Below are positions 27,956 to 39,279 of a stretch of DNA of 64,000 bases, piece after piece. The stretch is from assembly GCA_001839685.1 (NCBI GenBank), contig MLAK01000451.1, forward strand, positions 26,191-90,190. The letters are read 5' to 3'. The notes under the pieces are model-generated. The model saw only the letters and a program-made list of their open reading frames with translations, did no database searches and was not told where the DNA came from. Each line of letters starts with the position of its first letter. Position 1 is the first letter of the stretch. The stretch comes from Tritrichomonas foetus (lineage: Eukaryota; Parabasalia; Tritrichomonadida; Tritrichomonadidae). Position numbers and translations under genes: made by a program.

Positions 27956-28778
27956 CACCTTTTGTGATTCGAATGAAGTGTCTTTCGAAACTTTTTGTGA
28001 ATTTCCGTTGAAAAATCATAGTAAATTCACCTTTGATCTTATCGTTTTTTGAAAATAAAATCATCATTATCTCAATTTCTATCGCTTTATAAAAAAATGA
28101 ATGACTTCTCACAAATCTGTTTGAGAGTAAAAAATGGAAAAAAATCTTTCAAATTCGAATCCACAATTTTACTTTGAAATCGATGCGATAACTCCATTGT
28201 CTATGGGCATCAATATAATCGAATACTCACTTCAAATAAATAATCCGATTATGTGATATATAGGATGTGAAAAGCCACCGTAATGTAAAAATAATTTTTT
28301 CGGATATCAAAAGGATAAAAATGTTTGAATTAAGGATAAACTCCGGTGAAGTGATGTGAANAATCATTCTTCAATGGATGACNNCGGGATCAAAAAGTTT
28401 GTTCATATTCTGAGCATTTGAATGATGTAAAATATTAGGGTCCCTTTTCAGATTGACCTAAAGGTCAAAATGAATAAGATACAAATATCGAAAACAAAAG
28501 TATTGCAAAGCAATTAAACAAACAATCTAATAAAATCTTTTGAAGCAAACATAAAGCTTGACGCAACTCATCTCATTTTCTCTTATCTAATTTCTGATTT
28601 CAGATTGATTCAAATGTTTTTTATCTTTCAGTAATTTTCCATAGTGCCCCTGGTTATACTTTATAGTTTTCTACTCACTATATGGTTTTTCTCATACATT
28701 CAAATTTGCATCATTCATAAACATGTTTTCATCAAAGATCGTCCACCATATTTCACTAAGCCTTTGCCAAAATGACCT

Positions 28779-29816
28779 GGTTAACCATAAAAAGCTCCAA
28801 AATTCCCGGTTTGTTAACCAAATCGAACGATAGTAATTCTCGATTGAACCTCTCGATGGTTAACAAAAAAAAATCTAACTAAAGGTTAACCTAACCATTT
28901 GGTTGGTTTACCAAAAACCTTTCACCAACCGACCGATATATTTTTTGGTTAACCAAATTTAATAGAAAAATTAGCTACTCCATATTATTCCATTTTTTAA
29001 AGATGAACTTCAATTACAAGTCATGTATTACATTTAATTTAACGAAAAATAGTAAAATATATGAAAAATGGAAGAAGAAGTCGAATTTTGGCACTTTCAA
29101 TCACCATTATTTTCCAATGATTTCGATATTACCAATCATTAACATTTCAATGATTGTTAAATAACAAAGAAAGAAAGTAATTAAACTCATTTCAATATTT
29201 ATAAAAATTATAATTCATAATTAATTATTTTTAATATTCATCAATAGAATTCAAACTGATAGAACCAATTAAAAATTATTCTAAAGAATTTAATANNNNN
29301 NNNNNNNNNNNNNNNNNNNNNNNNNNNNNNNNNNNNNNNNNNNNNNNNNNNNNNNNNNNNNNNNNNNNNNNNNNNNNNNNNNNNNNNNNNNNNNNNNNNN
29401 NNNNNNNNNNNNNNNNNNNNNNNNNNNNNNNNNNNNNNNNNNNNNNNNNNNNNNNNNNNNNNNNNNNNNNNNNNNNNNNNNNNNNNNNNNNNNNNNNNNN
29501 NNNNNNNNNNNNNNNNNNNNNNNNNNNNNNNNNNNNNNNNNNNNNNNNNNNNNNNNNNNNNNNNNNNNNNNNNNNNNNNNNNNNNNNNNNNNNNNNNNNN
29601 NNNNNNNNNNNNNNNNNNNNNNNNNNNNNNNNNNNNNNNNNNNNNNNNNNNNNNNNNNNNNNNNTACTTCATTCTTTATAAATGTTTTATTACCTTTCCA
29701 ACCTAAAATTAATAATATATGAGACAATATTGAATATATAATTATTTCTGACGTTTTTGGTTAACCAAAAGTCAGATGTCACTTTTGATAAACTTTTGGT
29801 TCATTTTTTGGTTAAT
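28779..29816. repeat. Cluster of GGTTAACC palindromes on both sides of the assembly gap
   Basis: GGTTAACC occurs at 28779-28786, 28884-28891, 28947-28954 and 29759-29766, with several GTTAACC or GGTTAAT variants between and beside them. The longest forms are perfect palindromes: TTTGGTTAACCAAA at 28944-28957 and TTTTGGTTAACCAAAA at 29755-29770. These flank an AT-rich segment and the N gap, and may be the reason the assembly broke here. Confidence 0.65.
29296..29664. other. Assembly gap (369 Ns)
   Basis: A run of undetermined bases inside the inverted-repeat element. Open frames that run through it are artefacts. Confidence 1.
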
Positions 29817-29839
29817 CATTACCTTCAATACCCCAAACC

Positions 29840-30495
29840 ATGTCAGAAATAAATGATATTAGTAATCAAATATTGAAGTTAAATAAACTTCCAAAAGTAT
29901 GTGAAGAATGCTTGACGAGTTTGAAAGTTGTTGAAGAATCATTCATTTGATTTAACAATAGTTTTAAAAAACCAGAATCATCATTTTTACACCAAATTGC
30001 CAAAATTTCCAGCGAACTAACTGATGTTATTGTCCAGTATCTAGGTAGAAATTCCGTTTCGTAACTTCTAAAGAGAATATTATTACTTCTCTCTATCTAA
30101 TGTCCAAAAACTGGTATGTAGTGAAGCATCTCCTCTTATTGAAAAAGCTTTTATGGAATTTTCCAATGCACACAATAGAATTCAAAAAGGTTATTTGATT
30201 CATCGTATGTTAAAAATGATGGAATAGTAGAAACAACTCTTAACTTTCTTAGAAATGGAGAAGAAGTTGTAAAGGCAACATTTCATACATCCAATTCGAC
30301 AATTAATATCTAAATTCAAGAAGAATTGGCTTCAAGTACTTCTCTACTTATAGGCAGTTTTGATAATTATAATAAATAGGTGAAATATCAGCTCTTATTG
30401 AAATATAATTGGGTAAATGAAGCGAATTTATCACTAAATCTTATTCTTAAAGAACCAAGTAAAATCTTTACGTTGACAAAAATACTATTGAATTA
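29840..30495 (+). pseudogene. Decayed protein-coding gene, family unknown
   Basis: From an ATG at 29840 the frame reads as a plausible helical protein (MSEINDISNQILKLNKLPKV), with in-frame stops after 36 codons (TGA at 29948) and after 74 codons (TAA at 30062). Beyond these, protein-like stretches continue in changing frames, e.g. SEASPLIEKAFMEFSNAHNR and NFLRNGEEVVKATFHTSNST, up to about 30495. Such islands are longer and richer in Glu, Ser and Leu codons than the surrounding AT-rich DNA. I do not recognise a transposase or any other family. It lies inside the inverted-repeat element and may be its degraded cargo. Confidence 0.5.
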
Positions 30496-32148
30496 AAAGA
30501 GGAGAATAAAAAAAGAAAGATGATACTCAAAAAGATATTCATACATCACTATGTTTCAATGTGCTGATGTGCTTTTGCTATTCCTTTGAATTCGGAGTAT
30601 CGCCCTTTTTTTTTTCTCCCCAAAGCTATTTCAAATGATTATTATTGCTTTCTTAAATTACCTATTTAGATGTTATATTATGTTTTGTTACATGAGTTTG
30701 AATTCTAGAGATTAGGTCAAAGTATTGAAATTAAATGATATTTAATTATCATATTTTATAGATGTGTACAATAATATGTATAGTAGCATTCAATAAAGAA
30801 TTTATAAATTATAACCAGTTACTTTCCAGAATCACTGTGATGAAAATATTAAGGAAAAATATATTGTTAACATTCCGAACTTCTTTTGTAACTTATCTCT
30901 GGTAGTAAGAATCTGTCTCCAGAAATGCATTAGATTCATCTTCATTGATGAAATGAATATTAATTAAAAAATGAATTATTTTTATATTTGACAAAAAAGA
31001 TGATTAGTGTATTGCTATGAAAATCTATAAAAAAATTTTGAAGATATATATTTTGCTCATAACTTTGGGAAGAGATCCCGGCGAAGGAGAAAATATTAAT
31101 TTTTGATAACTTTTTGCATTCTAGGATCTTTAATTTGAACTCCCTTGTTAGAGGACGGCTTTATAGCTGTTTTGTGGATGATTATTGTTTTGATTAAATG
31201 AGATAAACCGAATTTCCGAATACTGAGTGGATAGATAGATCATGGATTCAAAATTGATAAAAAAAGCACGTTTATAAAAAGGACTTTTTTCATCAAAAAG
31301 TTTCTTATCGTCGATTTGTCATCACTTCACCGGAGTTTATCCTTAACAATAAATTATGACTTATTGTGCATATATGATGAATTCTGATTCTCCATTAAGG
31401 TTTTCACAACCTTGATCAAGTGAAATCATGACAAAAAAAATCACTTGATGAAAAAAACTAAAATTTGTGAGTATTAGCCTAACATAAGATAAAAAATGAA
31501 ACACTTTTGAAAAAATTAACTTTGTTTCATATTCCAAAATATTAATTATATATTCTCACTAAATCATATTTATTTATTTATAGCAAACAAAAAGTGAAGT
31601 ACATATGAAATATTTTTCTCAACAAAATGATAAAGGCAATTTGCTCATGTATGAGTTCATTTTTTCTATCACTAAATTTTTTTACAATCTAGGTCAAAAT
31701 AGCAGTTAATTAGCCAGAAACCGACAGTCAAATTTTATGACTTCTGTTGAAGAAAGTCATAAAATTAGAATATATACAACTTTCCATATTGTAGCATACT
31801 AATCTATAAGTATAATAAAGGATAAATAAGGACTTGTTGAAGGAATCTCGTTAAATGTTCAACTCCTTCAGAAATCCTTTTGAAAAGTGCCATATCGTAT
31901 CATACAAAATATATATTTTTAGCCATTCAATTATACACAATATTTTCATCATCAGAAATGAAATTCTCTAAAATTCACAAAGAATTATCGCGAAAAAAAA
32001 TCATTGATTAATCAGTTATGTATGTATTTCTCATTATAAAAATAAAATTTTGCTAAAGCTTAGCAAAATAAGACAAAAGATAAGTTTCATAAATTCTCAA
32101 GAAATTTATCAAATCGATTTTTTTTACTACTGGAAAAACAAAAAAGTT

Positions 32149-32625
32149 CTACAGATCGGAATTTTCGGTGGCTGGGTCATGATTTGTATCCGAAGTATGA
32201 TTATTTTCAATATCTTCGTCATGACCTTCTTCTTCTTCCTCTTCGTGAGGAAAGATTTCTCTGTCATCTATTTTTGGATATGTTGATTCTGTTGGCGGGT
32301 TTGCAATCAAGTTTTTCAATTGTTCGATAAATGATTCCATTCTTGGCTGGAAACTCATCAAGCATTGTGTAAATCGTTCGTTGACTTCGTCAGATAATGG
32401 ATGAAGCATAAAAGCTTCTGTAATTAAAGCATCCATTTGCTTAAGCCGTTCTTCTGCAATTTCTAATTGTTCTTTTCCTTTTTCAACAGCGTTAAAAGTA
32501 GCACGCTCTAGCGAGCAAATCGCATCACATATATCTGATTCGTAATCAGCATCTTTCTCGGCAAGTTCGTCGAATTTTCGTTGAAGTTCCTCCATTGATG
32601 TTGAATTTGGCCACAATTTCACCAT
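32149..32625 (-). CDS. Acidic-tailed coiled-coil protein, unknown function
   Basis: A 158-residue protein from the ATG at 32623-32625. Residues 10-110 are a Glu/Leu-rich coiled coil (MEELQRKFDELAEKDADYES and onward) and the last 40 residues are very acidic (DDREIFPHEEEEEEGHDED). There is no signal peptide or membrane segment, and I recognise no family. A second ATG ten residues in could also be the start. Small coiled-coil proteins with acidic ends include chaperone cofactors and cytoskeletal adaptors, but this is only an analogy. Confidence 0.65.
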   Translation of the reverse strand: MVKLWPNSTSMEELQRKFDELAEKDADYESDICDAICSLERATFNAVEKGKEQLEIAEERLKQMDALITEAFMLHPLSDEVNERFTQCLMSFQPRMESFIEQLKNLIANPPTESTYPKIDDREIFPHEEEEEEGHDEDIENNHTSDTNHDPATENSDL

Positions 32626-33216
32626 TAGCGTCAATTTATCAAGGTGAAATATTTCTGAACACTTTCAATTGTTTGCATCAAACACGAAAGTCTTTAGATT
32701 GATATTTTCAAACTTATGAACTATTGAATCAAATAAAATGCATTTTCTATGTTTTAAAGTATTTCTCACTAACTGAATAATTTATCAGCACCAAAATGAG
32801 TAAGGTTAATGATTCGAAAATATTCACGGATCAAAGTAATAAAAATTTGTCCACAACAATCTTCATTTGAAAATAGAGTTGGAATCATTCAGTTAAACAG
32901 GTTATAACTGAGAAAACTTTTATAATTTCAAATCATTTGACATATATAATCATGATTTTGAGTTTATTCCATGTTGGCTTGAATAAAATATATTTTTTAA
33001 TTTCATTTAGTCTTTTAAATGCCATTGATTTTTGGAAATCGGAAAATGAAATCAGAAGCATGTATATAATATTTTAATAAAATTAAGGAATTCGGTAAGA
33101 ACAACTTTTTTACAATAAGGGTAAATTCTTAACACTAATCACTCAAAGGTATGAAGCATCCATATTTTCATGACAAGAATAAAAAAAATTGATGACCGTT
33201 TAATTATTCCCTTCTC
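32626..33216. other. Intergenic region between divergent genes
   Basis: AT-rich spacer that must contain the promoters of the acidic coiled-coil gene (minus) and the UBR-type ligase gene (plus). No RNA gene or repeat is seen. Confidence 0.5.
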
Positions 33217-36200
33217 ATGAATATGGACGATGAGGAGTATATTTCGCTTTGTAGTCTTTTTCAGACGAACGTTAAAATGGCAATTGGCTATAGTGAAGCC
33301 CTTCTCAGTGAAAATCATGTCAGCTTCGAAAATTTTGTGGCCGACCAAATATCGAATTCAAATCCTTCTTCATGCCAAGAAGCGTGGAGCGACAGACGAA
33401 TTGTCATCCATTGCAAAGAATGCGCAATAAGTAGCAGCAGTTGCATTTGTCTGAATTGCTATAACAAAAGCGATCACAAAAATCATCACATTTCGATTCG
33501 TTCGACATTTGGAGGAAATTGCAGTTGTGGAAATCCACTTTCGTGGAAAGAAACCGGTTTTTGCCAGTGTCATCATTCACCTGATCCCAATCCAGAATCA
33601 ACTCAATTATCAAAAGAGTTATGTGACACGTTGCTTATCATTTTTTCATCAGCATTTTTAGATATTAATTTCAGAGCTATTTATCAGCCACTTGATTTTA
33701 TTGACATTTGTAAGTGGACTAAAAAATTGGCAGGAATTAATGACGGTTTTAGGAGATGCATTGTTATTGCACTTCTTAAGAAATCTGATTTCAGACAATT
33801 ACTCTTAAATATTGATGCTTATGATATTGACTTAAATTTAGCAATGGTTGATTTATTCATGAGTTTATTAACTGACAAAATTTTTGTCATACATTTTGCA
33901 CAAACTGTTTATAAATTACAAATAGATTATGTTAATCTTTATTTAAGATTTATGAGAAACAAAACCAAGCCCAAACTTTTAAAGCCAATAATTAACCTTA
34001 CTTCACATGCTTATACACCTTTAGTCTTTACAACAATTTTGAAAACTTACGATTTTGATTGGACAGTTTTAATTGTTTCATTTTTCCAAGTTATCGTAAA
34101 ATTGCTTGTGAAAGATCCAAATGGAGACTTGTTATATAACAGTAAACTGAACCGAATTGCTGCAAACGTTCTTTTGCTTTCTGAAACGGCAATCGGCCTA
34201 GTTTATGATAAGCAACGTTGCCAATCACTGTTTAATGCTCTTGCTGTTACCTTTTCTTTGATTGAAGGCCATAGACCATTTATTTATTTAACACCTTCTG
34301 AAAAAGCTGATTTTACTGGATTAAATACATTTAATTACTGGACTGCTCAACTGTCATTCATGTTTTCATCAACGAAAGTTCCATTAATGGGAGATTTAAT
34401 CTTTACTTCGATTTTTAGATACTTTATTGATTATTTTATCAGTGATAAATTTGACAATGATAAGAAAGTTGCACTTTTTAAGAGATCCATTCAAGGAACC
34501 GCCTTGTTTTCTCCAATAATCCCTAATCATTTCTTTATATCAACTCTCTTTTATCAAAATAGGAAAAATTTACTAGAATATGTAAATAATTATATTTCTG
34601 GAGCACTTTCTCTGAATGATTTTTCACTTTTGTTGAGCATTTTACCTCTTAGATGGCTTGCTGCATGCCACTCCTCAATGACACAAATAATTCCAGTTGC
34701 ATCACGTGGAATTAACTTTCTTGTGAAAAATTTCATGTTTGAAAATATGATTATTTATGCATTTGTACCAACTTTTTCATTAGCACAAACTTGTTTTGGT
34801 TTAATGCCACAAAAAGATGCATTCGTTGCTGAAATGTCATTCTTATATAGCTTGTATGAGGAAATTGAAGATGTAACTGTGAAAAAGAATCAGAGATTTG
34901 CTTTTCTTTTCATGCTTGTTTGTTTAATGACTGATAAACTCTGTTTTGAACATGATTATATTGGAATTGGAAGACAAATGCTGAAAAGCTTACTTTTCAA
35001 TAAACCACAGTCTGTCGGTGTAATTACACGAACTATTGCACCTTTATGTCTTGATAAAATGTCATTATCTGATGAACTTTCCGATCTAACTGAAAGAGTT
35101 ACAACCAAAAAAGGAAACTTGTTTAAACTTAAAAATGAACAGACTTGTCATCCATTCCAGCCATGGCAGAAAATTTCACAAGTTATTAATCACATGTCAC
35201 TTGCTCAACAAAGAAATATTGATTTCATTTCACAATTCCCTGAAATTCGTGAAAGTGAAGATGGATTAACATTTTCGCCTGCATTGAATTCATCAACATT
35301 GAAAATGTGGATGTATATCATACTTGCGGATTCACATGTTAATCCACCTCTTCAAAGTATAGAAACGATTCATATTGTTCTAAATATACTTTTGAAGCTT
35401 TCAAAAATTGTTCAGTTCACTCCTTCTGTTGTAGCAGAAAAGAAAATTGAAAATTATGATGTTTTCCGAAAAACTATCTTGGAAATGGACTTTTATTCAT
35501 TTATGTGGACACCTTTTGAATTAACTTTCTTAAAGTTCCCTTCTATTTCATTCGTTGATTTAATTGTAAATCTCGGTTATGGCAGTGTTTTAGAGAAAAT
35601 GAATATCGATTATCATGCTCCGCAAAATAATTCAAATCCAACAGATAAACCAGAAAGGGCAAAAGCGCGTTTATTGAAAGATCAAATTGAAAGTGATTTT
35701 AAACTACGCCAAAAGAATTTCAACTTAGGTACTCAAGATGAAATAGAAGCAGGATCTGAAGTTACATGTAATATTTGTAATATACCATGTGACGATGAAC
35801 AACTTTGTTTTCCATGCTTAGCCTATTATACAACAATTCCATCATTGATTATTAATTCTGATAACCCAATTAAAACATTCTGTCTTCGAATTTGTCCGCA
35901 TCTTGTTCATTATAACTGCGTACAAATTAGTAACGAAACTTTTAGATGTCCAGTTGATAGAATGATAAGGACTTGCTTACTTCCTCGTATTAAAAATGGA
36001 TTCGAACCATTAAATCTTGATCAAATAAATTTAATCCGGAATTTCCGTAAAACACCTATATTCTTTACAAGAACGAACAATCAATATGAAGGACTTGTAA
36101 ACTCATTTGTTGGAACTTTACTAATAAATGAAGTGAGGCTTCGTGCACTTCCAGGTTGTTTGGATGGAAATGTTAATTACATGTTAATAAGGAATCTATT

Positions 36201-36948
36201 TTTAATGCTTTGGCATTCTCATCATATTGAAAACTTAACGTTAACATCAGATACAGGAAAATGGGACTATATAAAGCAACTTGTTTCCAAAATGATTGTT
36301 TCTGATACTCCAAAAGAATCATTTTTCCAAACAACCAAAGATATTGCACTTTCGATTAAAGATGAAGAAGAAAAATTATTCTTATTCTTAAGAAGAGCAA
36401 CGCTTTTTGAAATTCTTGCATTATCCGACTCTGCTCCTGCTTTTGTTGATTGTGATGATTGCCTTTCACATGAATGCTTAATAACTAAATACTTTGGATC
36501 GTTTGAAGGAAAGATAGAAATTGAACTTTCACCTTGGTCACTTTTCAAACTTCCGAAGGAATTTTTAGACTTATCTAAGCCACCATATAACTTTGACATT
36601 GGAAATGCGTCGGCTGAAGTTGCTTTGTGTTTGCTCACAGGCAAGCTTGTGTCGATGGAAAGAAAAGGATCATCTTTGATTGTTCTTGCTGAACACCTTC
36701 AAGAAAATTGTCACTGGAATGGAACACTTCTTCTTTTAATTTCCGGAAAGAAAGCATCAACGTTATGCCTTGCTGGAAAGCAGTTCAATTCAATTCGAAC
36801 ACTTCCTGGAATTTATGTTGATAAATTTGGTGATGAAGATATTGGATTTTCTAGAGGAGAGCTTTTATACTTGAATGAAGAACGTCTAGAAAGATACACA
36901 GATATGCTTATTTCCGGTGAATGGACAGATCTTGATACTCCAGATTAG
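33217..36948 (+). CDS. UBR-box E3 ubiquitin ligase (UBR1/UBR2-like N-recognin)
   Basis: A 1243-residue protein. The UBR box lies at about residues 62-125: HCKECAISSSSCICLNCYN, DHKNHH, GNCSCG and FCQCHH carry the zinc-binding Cys/His set that binds N-terminal Arg/Lys/His degrons. A long helical region follows. At about 848-925 a RING-type domain has CNICNIPCDDEQLCFPC, then CPHLVHYNC and FRCPVDR. This order (UBR box, helices, RING, C-terminal cap) is that of the UBR1 family, although the protein is shorter than the animal and yeast forms (about 1750-1950). It should work with an E2 in the Arg/N-degron pathway. The first ATG (33217) is followed by a second two codons later (33223); either may be used. 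Confidence 0.88.
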   Translation: MNMDDEEYISLCSLFQTNVKMAIGYSEALLSENHVSFENFVADQISNSNPSSCQEAWSDRRIVIHCKECAISSSSCICLNCYNKSDHKNHHISIRSTFGGNCSCGNPLSWKETGFCQCHHSPDPNPESTQLSKELCDTLLIIFSSAFLDINFRAIYQPLDFIDICKWTKKLAGINDGFRRCIVIALLKKSDFRQLLLNIDAYDIDLNLAMVDLFMSLLTDKIFVIHFAQTVYKLQIDYVNLYLRFMRNKTKPKLLKPIINLTSHAYTPLVFTTILKTYDFDWTVLIVSFFQVIVKLLVKDPNGDLLYNSKLNRIAANVLLLSETAIGLVYDKQRCQSLFNALAVTFSLIEGHRPFIYLTPSEKADFTGLNTFNYWTAQLSFMFSSTKVPLMGDLIFTSIFRYFIDYFISDKFDNDKKVALFKRSIQGTALFSPIIPNHFFISTLFYQNRKNLLEYVNNYISGALSLNDFSLLLSILPLRWLAACHSSMTQIIPVASRGINFLVKNFMFENMIIYAFVPTFSLAQTCFGLMPQKDAFVAEMSFLYSLYEEIEDVTVKKNQRFAFLFMLVCLMTDKLCFEHDYIGIGRQMLKSLLFNKPQSVGVITRTIAPLCLDKMSLSDELSDLTERVTTKKGNLFKLKNEQTCHPFQPWQKISQVINHMSLAQQRNIDFISQFPEIRESEDGLTFSPALNSSTLKMWMYIILADSHVNPPLQSIETIHIVLNILLKLSKIVQFTPSVVAEKKIENYDVFRKTILEMDFYSFMWTPFELTFLKFPSISFVDLIVNLGYGSVLEKMNIDYHAPQNNSNPTDKPERAKARLLKDQIESDFKLRQKNFNLGTQDEIEAGSEVTCNICNIPCDDEQLCFPCLAYYTTIPSLIINSDNPIKTFCLRICPHLVHYNCVQISNETFRCPVDRMIRTCLLPRIKNGFEPLNLDQINLIRNFRKTPIFFTRTNNQYEGLVNSFVGTLLINEVRLRALPGCLDGNVNYMLIRNLFLMLWHSHHIENLTLTSDTGKWDYIKQLVSKMIVSDTPKESFFQTTKDIALSIKDEEEKLFLFLRRATLFEILALSDSAPAFVDCDDCLSHECLITKYFGSFEGKIEIELSPWSLFKLPKEFLDLSKPPYNFDIGNASAEVALCLLTGKLVSMERKGSSLIVLAEHLQENCHWNGTLLLLISGKKASTLCLAGKQFNSIRTLPGIYVDKFGDEDIGFSRGELLYLNEERLERYTDMLISGEWTDLDTPD

Positions 36949-37236
36949 AACGACTTATTTATATATTGTTTGTAATATAATAAACATAAACTAAACTCCT
37001 TACTTTTTTCGCTATCAAAATTCATATGAATTCATATTTCTTGTTTAGATACTCTTAGACAAATTCAACAAATTGACTTATAATGAACAAAAAAAGACTA
37101 CGTGTTAATACATTACAAAAGCTGATAAACCTTAAATGTTATGAATTGGTAGAAATTTTAAAACATATTAATACATAAATAAAAATTTCAAAAGAAAAAA
37201 GAGGTGAAGAGATGCGACATGTGATATGGAAATTAA

Positions 37237-38778
37237 ATGGATTACAAGAAGATTCCTAAAAGTTTCTTCCTTCAAAATCCATTAGAACAGCTTTCTTCTG
37301 GATTCAAATATAGCTTTCAAAAGAAAAATGATAAGCTTTATTTTGCTTCATCAATATTTGATTCCGAGTTTTCATGTATTCAAAATTATCCAGAAATAAG
37401 CCAAATGATAAATACAATTCATAAAGAAATTGATAAAAACCAGGAAAAAGCTTATATCTTTCCTTACCTGAAAACAATCAATAATTATATTGAAACCCCA
37501 CCAGCACCTTCCCCAGATGAACTTAGTGAAATTTTTCTTCCTACTCTATTAGATATTGTCAATAACATAATTGACCAGTCTTCCCGAAATCTTGCTTTAA
37601 AAATTATAGTTTTCCTTACTTTAGGAAATATTCCAACAAATTCGGCTTTCTTAAATCCAAAATCAATTCACATCATTGCAAGTCATCTTTCTAAAAGAAT
37701 ATTCTTTAGTAGCAATGATGGTTTCACTATTGATAATATAATTCTTTCTTCTGTGATTTTAATCAATTTATTTTCAATTCCAGCTTTAAAATCCAAATTT
37801 TTCAGCATTTTTCAAGAAATTGAATTAATTTCACATATTAATAAAACATTAAATAATATTAAATCTGAACAAGAAGCTAAATACATATTTAGACTACTCT
37901 TAGATTTAATAAAATATACAAAAATGATGAATCATCAAACAAATGAGCCAATTTATGAAAATCATCAAAGTAATGCTGAAAGGGAAAATTTTGATAATTT
38001 CATGATTTTTGATATACTTGGTCCTAATTTATTATTACTTGTGTCTTCTTCAGGATATTCTCAAAAAGGTTCATTGAAATGCATTTATTACCTTTTACAC
38101 AACAAAACATTAATGGATAAATTTCTCCAAAATGGTCTTCCTGATTTACTATTTCAGAATTTTTATAATTTTAAATATGCAAGTCCAATTTTTAAATGTA
38201 TCACTAAAATATGCTCTTCAAATAACAGAATAATAGATCCATTTAATAACATTGATTTTAACAAGTTAATAAAAATTATTTCATCAACGAACTATAAGGG
38301 CGTAAGAGATATTCTATCATTTATTTCCACTGAAATGGAAGTTTGTGAGCAAACAAATGATCAAATCAACTATCAATTAAATAGCCAGCTGAATAATCAA
38401 CTAAGTAAACCATTAAATATCGATTTTAACTTGCTTTTCAATACACTGCTAAATTTGTTTGATACTCGCGATTTTAAAACGAAATTAGAGTGTGCAAAAT
38501 ATTTTGGTTCAATTTTAAATCTAAACATTACTTTTGATGTTAATCATGAAACCAAAATGCTATTAAAAATTATGGATATTGTAAGTCATGCTTCTAATGA
38601 TGATGTATTGTATTTTTTGGCAGTTATTAATTTACATTTCGAAAAGAATTATCAAATCACCATGAATATTGCATCTGAAACCGATTTTCCCAGTGTTTTA
38701 AACGAATTAAGTCAAAATGAGTTACCTGAAGTATCTGATATTGCATCAGCTCTTTTATTGAAATATTTTGACTCATAG
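37237..38778 (+). CDS. Helical-repeat (armadillo/HEAT-like) protein, unknown function
   Basis: A 513-residue protein made of repeated amphipathic helices of 35-45 residues, e.g. LPTLLDIVNNIIDQSSRNLA and LLNLFDTRDFKTKLECAKYF. The start resembles the N-terminal leader of trichomonad armadillo-like proteins. There is no signal peptide. A Gln/Asn-rich loop occurs near residue 375. Such folds bind proteins or cargo peptides, but no ligand can be read from the sequence. The gene lies 288 bases after the UBR-type ligase on the same strand. Confidence 0.7.
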   Translation: MDYKKIPKSFFLQNPLEQLSSGFKYSFQKKNDKLYFASSIFDSEFSCIQNYPEISQMINTIHKEIDKNQEKAYIFPYLKTINNYIETPPAPSPDELSEIFLPTLLDIVNNIIDQSSRNLALKIIVFLTLGNIPTNSAFLNPKSIHIIASHLSKRIFFSSNDGFTIDNIILSSVILINLFSIPALKSKFFSIFQEIELISHINKTLNNIKSEQEAKYIFRLLLDLIKYTKMMNHQTNEPIYENHQSNAERENFDNFMIFDILGPNLLLLVSSSGYSQKGSLKCIYYLLHNKTLMDKFLQNGLPDLLFQNFYNFKYASPIFKCITKICSSNNRIIDPFNNIDFNKLIKIISSTNYKGVRDILSFISTEMEVCEQTNDQINYQLNSQLNNQLSKPLNIDFNLLFNTLLNLFDTRDFKTKLECAKYFGSILNLNITFDVNHETKMLLKIMDIVSHASNDDVLYFLAVINLHFEKNYQITMNIASETDFPSVLNELSQNELPEVSDIASALLLKYFDS

Positions 38779-39279
38779 AAATCAAATTGTATTTATTTTA
38801 TTATCTTATTAGAATAAAAGTATAAATTATAACATTGTTATTTTTTCCCCCATAAAATTTTTATGATATCTTATATATATTTTTAACTATACCAAAAAAG
38901 AATGTGCAATCTTCTTATCAATAGTTTATTTACCATAATTGACTTTCCACAATTATGTATGCACATTTTTGTTGTTCGAACAAAATTGATTATCATATCA
39001 ATTTATATACGTATAAATAAATCGCTTTTGTTATCATCATGATACTCGAGTATCTTAAAGACAAATCTAATACATCGAAATTAGTAATGCAAAATCGATA
39101 CCAAATGAAATTCTCCTTGATGGTAATAATTTCAAAGACTTAAGATTATTCAAATTTGAAAGATATTTCAGAAATATCTGAATTTCTCATTTTTTGATAA
39201 TGAAGTAACGTGTTTTATTACAAACTTGTGGAAATTTCTATTCAATTCAAAATACGTTTAGTGAAAATTCTTGCATTTT
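38779..39279. other. Intergenic region, nothing recognised
   Basis: AT-rich spacer between two plus-strand genes. The following frame is open to a TTG at 39271, but the first ATG is at 39280. No repeat or RNA gene is seen. Confidence 0.5.

Larger units (their letters stand above)
28330..31346. mobile_element. Candidate 3-kb element bounded by 27-bp terminal inverted repeats
   Basis: Bases 28330-28356 (starting TTAAGGATAAACTCC) are the exact reverse complement of 31320-31346. Homology stops sharply at the outer TTAA on both sides, as expected for an element inserted at TTAA or TA. Two exact 27-base arms 3 kb apart are not expected by chance. The interior holds the N gap, palindromes and a decayed reading frame, but no transposase that I can recognise. 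Family assignment is open: a TTAA end suggests piggyBac-like and a TA end suggests Tc1/mariner-like elements. Confidence 0.5.
27956..32148. other. 4.2-kb gene-poor region with assembly gap, inverted repeats and a decayed gene
   Basis: No intact gene is visible. The region contains single Ns at 28361 and 28383-28384 and a 369-base N run at 29296-29664. It also holds an exact 27-bp inverted pair (28330-28356 and 31320-31346), a cluster of GGTTAACC palindromes and a degraded coding region. It looks like an accumulation of mobile-element remnants. Confidence 0.6.

Noticed and set aside
29241..29727. Minus-strand frames of about 145 codons through the N run
   Set aside because: Nearly all codons are undetermined bases, so there is no coding evidence.
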